Positions 5,371-5,534 of a stretch of DNA of 5,534 nucleotides are shown here, one piece after another; positions within the stretch are counted from its first letter, which is position 1; each line of letters starts with the position of its first letter. Source of the stretch: Clostridia bacterium (GTDB lineage Bacteria > Bacillota > Peptococcia > DRI-13 > DTU073). The DNA lies in the NCBI GenBank assembly GCA_012842035.1, contig DUTO01000125.1:1-5534 (forward strand), given 5' to 3'. Below the pieces are notes generated by a model. It was not told the DNA's origin. It worked only from the letters and a program-made list of their open reading frames with translations, and made no database searches. Position numbers and translations under genes: made by a program.

Positions 5371-5534
5371 GGGGGTGTACTGGTTTCGACGGGGGAAGCG
5401 ATGGCAAAAGAAGCGAGTCGGGATTGCACTTGCCCGTAAAACGGTGCGCAACATTTAAACGCAAACAAAAATAATTACGCTTTCGCTGCTTAATTGCAGT
5501 TGAACCTCTTACCTTCTGTGCTCGGGGTGAGGGA
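5371..5534 (+). ncRNA. ssrA: Second tmRNA gene, 5' part, cut by window end
   Basis: The visible 164 bases equal 635-798 of the first ssrA except for two G-to-A changes, at 5401 and 5467. The acceptor strand GGGGGTG, the tmRNA signature and the tag frame (GCA 5461 to TAA 5491-5493) are intact. The change at 5467 turns the third tag codon from GAA to AAA, so the tag reads ANKNNYAFAA. The 15-nt spacer after the smpB remnant is unchanged. The 3' half, including the acceptor 3' strand and CCA, lies beyond the window, so completeness and function cannot be judged here. Confidence 0.92.

Overview
The window reads as accessory DNA from a low-GC, probably anaerobic, Clostridia-like Bacillota. The signs are AT-rich intergenic DNA, strong GGAGG-type ribosome binding sites, a tmRNA tag of the form ANENNYAFAA, a clostridial-style ECF sigma/anti-sigma pair and an AAA ATPase of the DUF234 type. 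The species cannot be named from the sequence.

The layout is dominated by duplication of the trans-translation locus. An intact smpB (152-619) is followed 15 nt later by a complete tmRNA gene, ssrA (635-986). A second copy of the 3' half of smpB and of ssrA occurs at about 5100-5534, at a constant offset of 4736 bp from the first. There the smpB part is a dead remnant, but the ssrA part is nearly identical as far as the window shows. At the left edge, bases 1-28 match smpB codons 21-29 again. The segment from about 29 to 5100 therefore sits inside an older, broken smpB. That is what one would expect if a block carrying its own smpB-ssrA had entered, or been duplicated into, the resident locus. 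A large inverted repeat covers the start of the intact smpB.

Between the two copies lie, in order: a hairpin after ssrA and a doubtful 51-codon ORF; a non-coding stretch with a nested inverted repeat (1221-1296); an ECF sigma factor overlapping a single-pass membrane anti-sigma-like protein (1632-2853) with a very long terminator hairpin (2875-2932); an AT-rich stretch with a small palindrome; the broken 3' end of a group II intron (about 3241-3612); and, on the minus strand, an ATPase with a nuclease-like C-terminal domain (3620-5011) whose likely promoter is embedded in a 40-bp palindrome.

The sigma and anti-sigma genes form one translationally coupled unit. The ATPase appears to be a stand-alone gene. 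No integrase or transposase was found, so how the block moved or was duplicated cannot be told from the window. The most unusual point is a probable second tmRNA whose degradation tag differs by one residue (ANKNNYAFAA).
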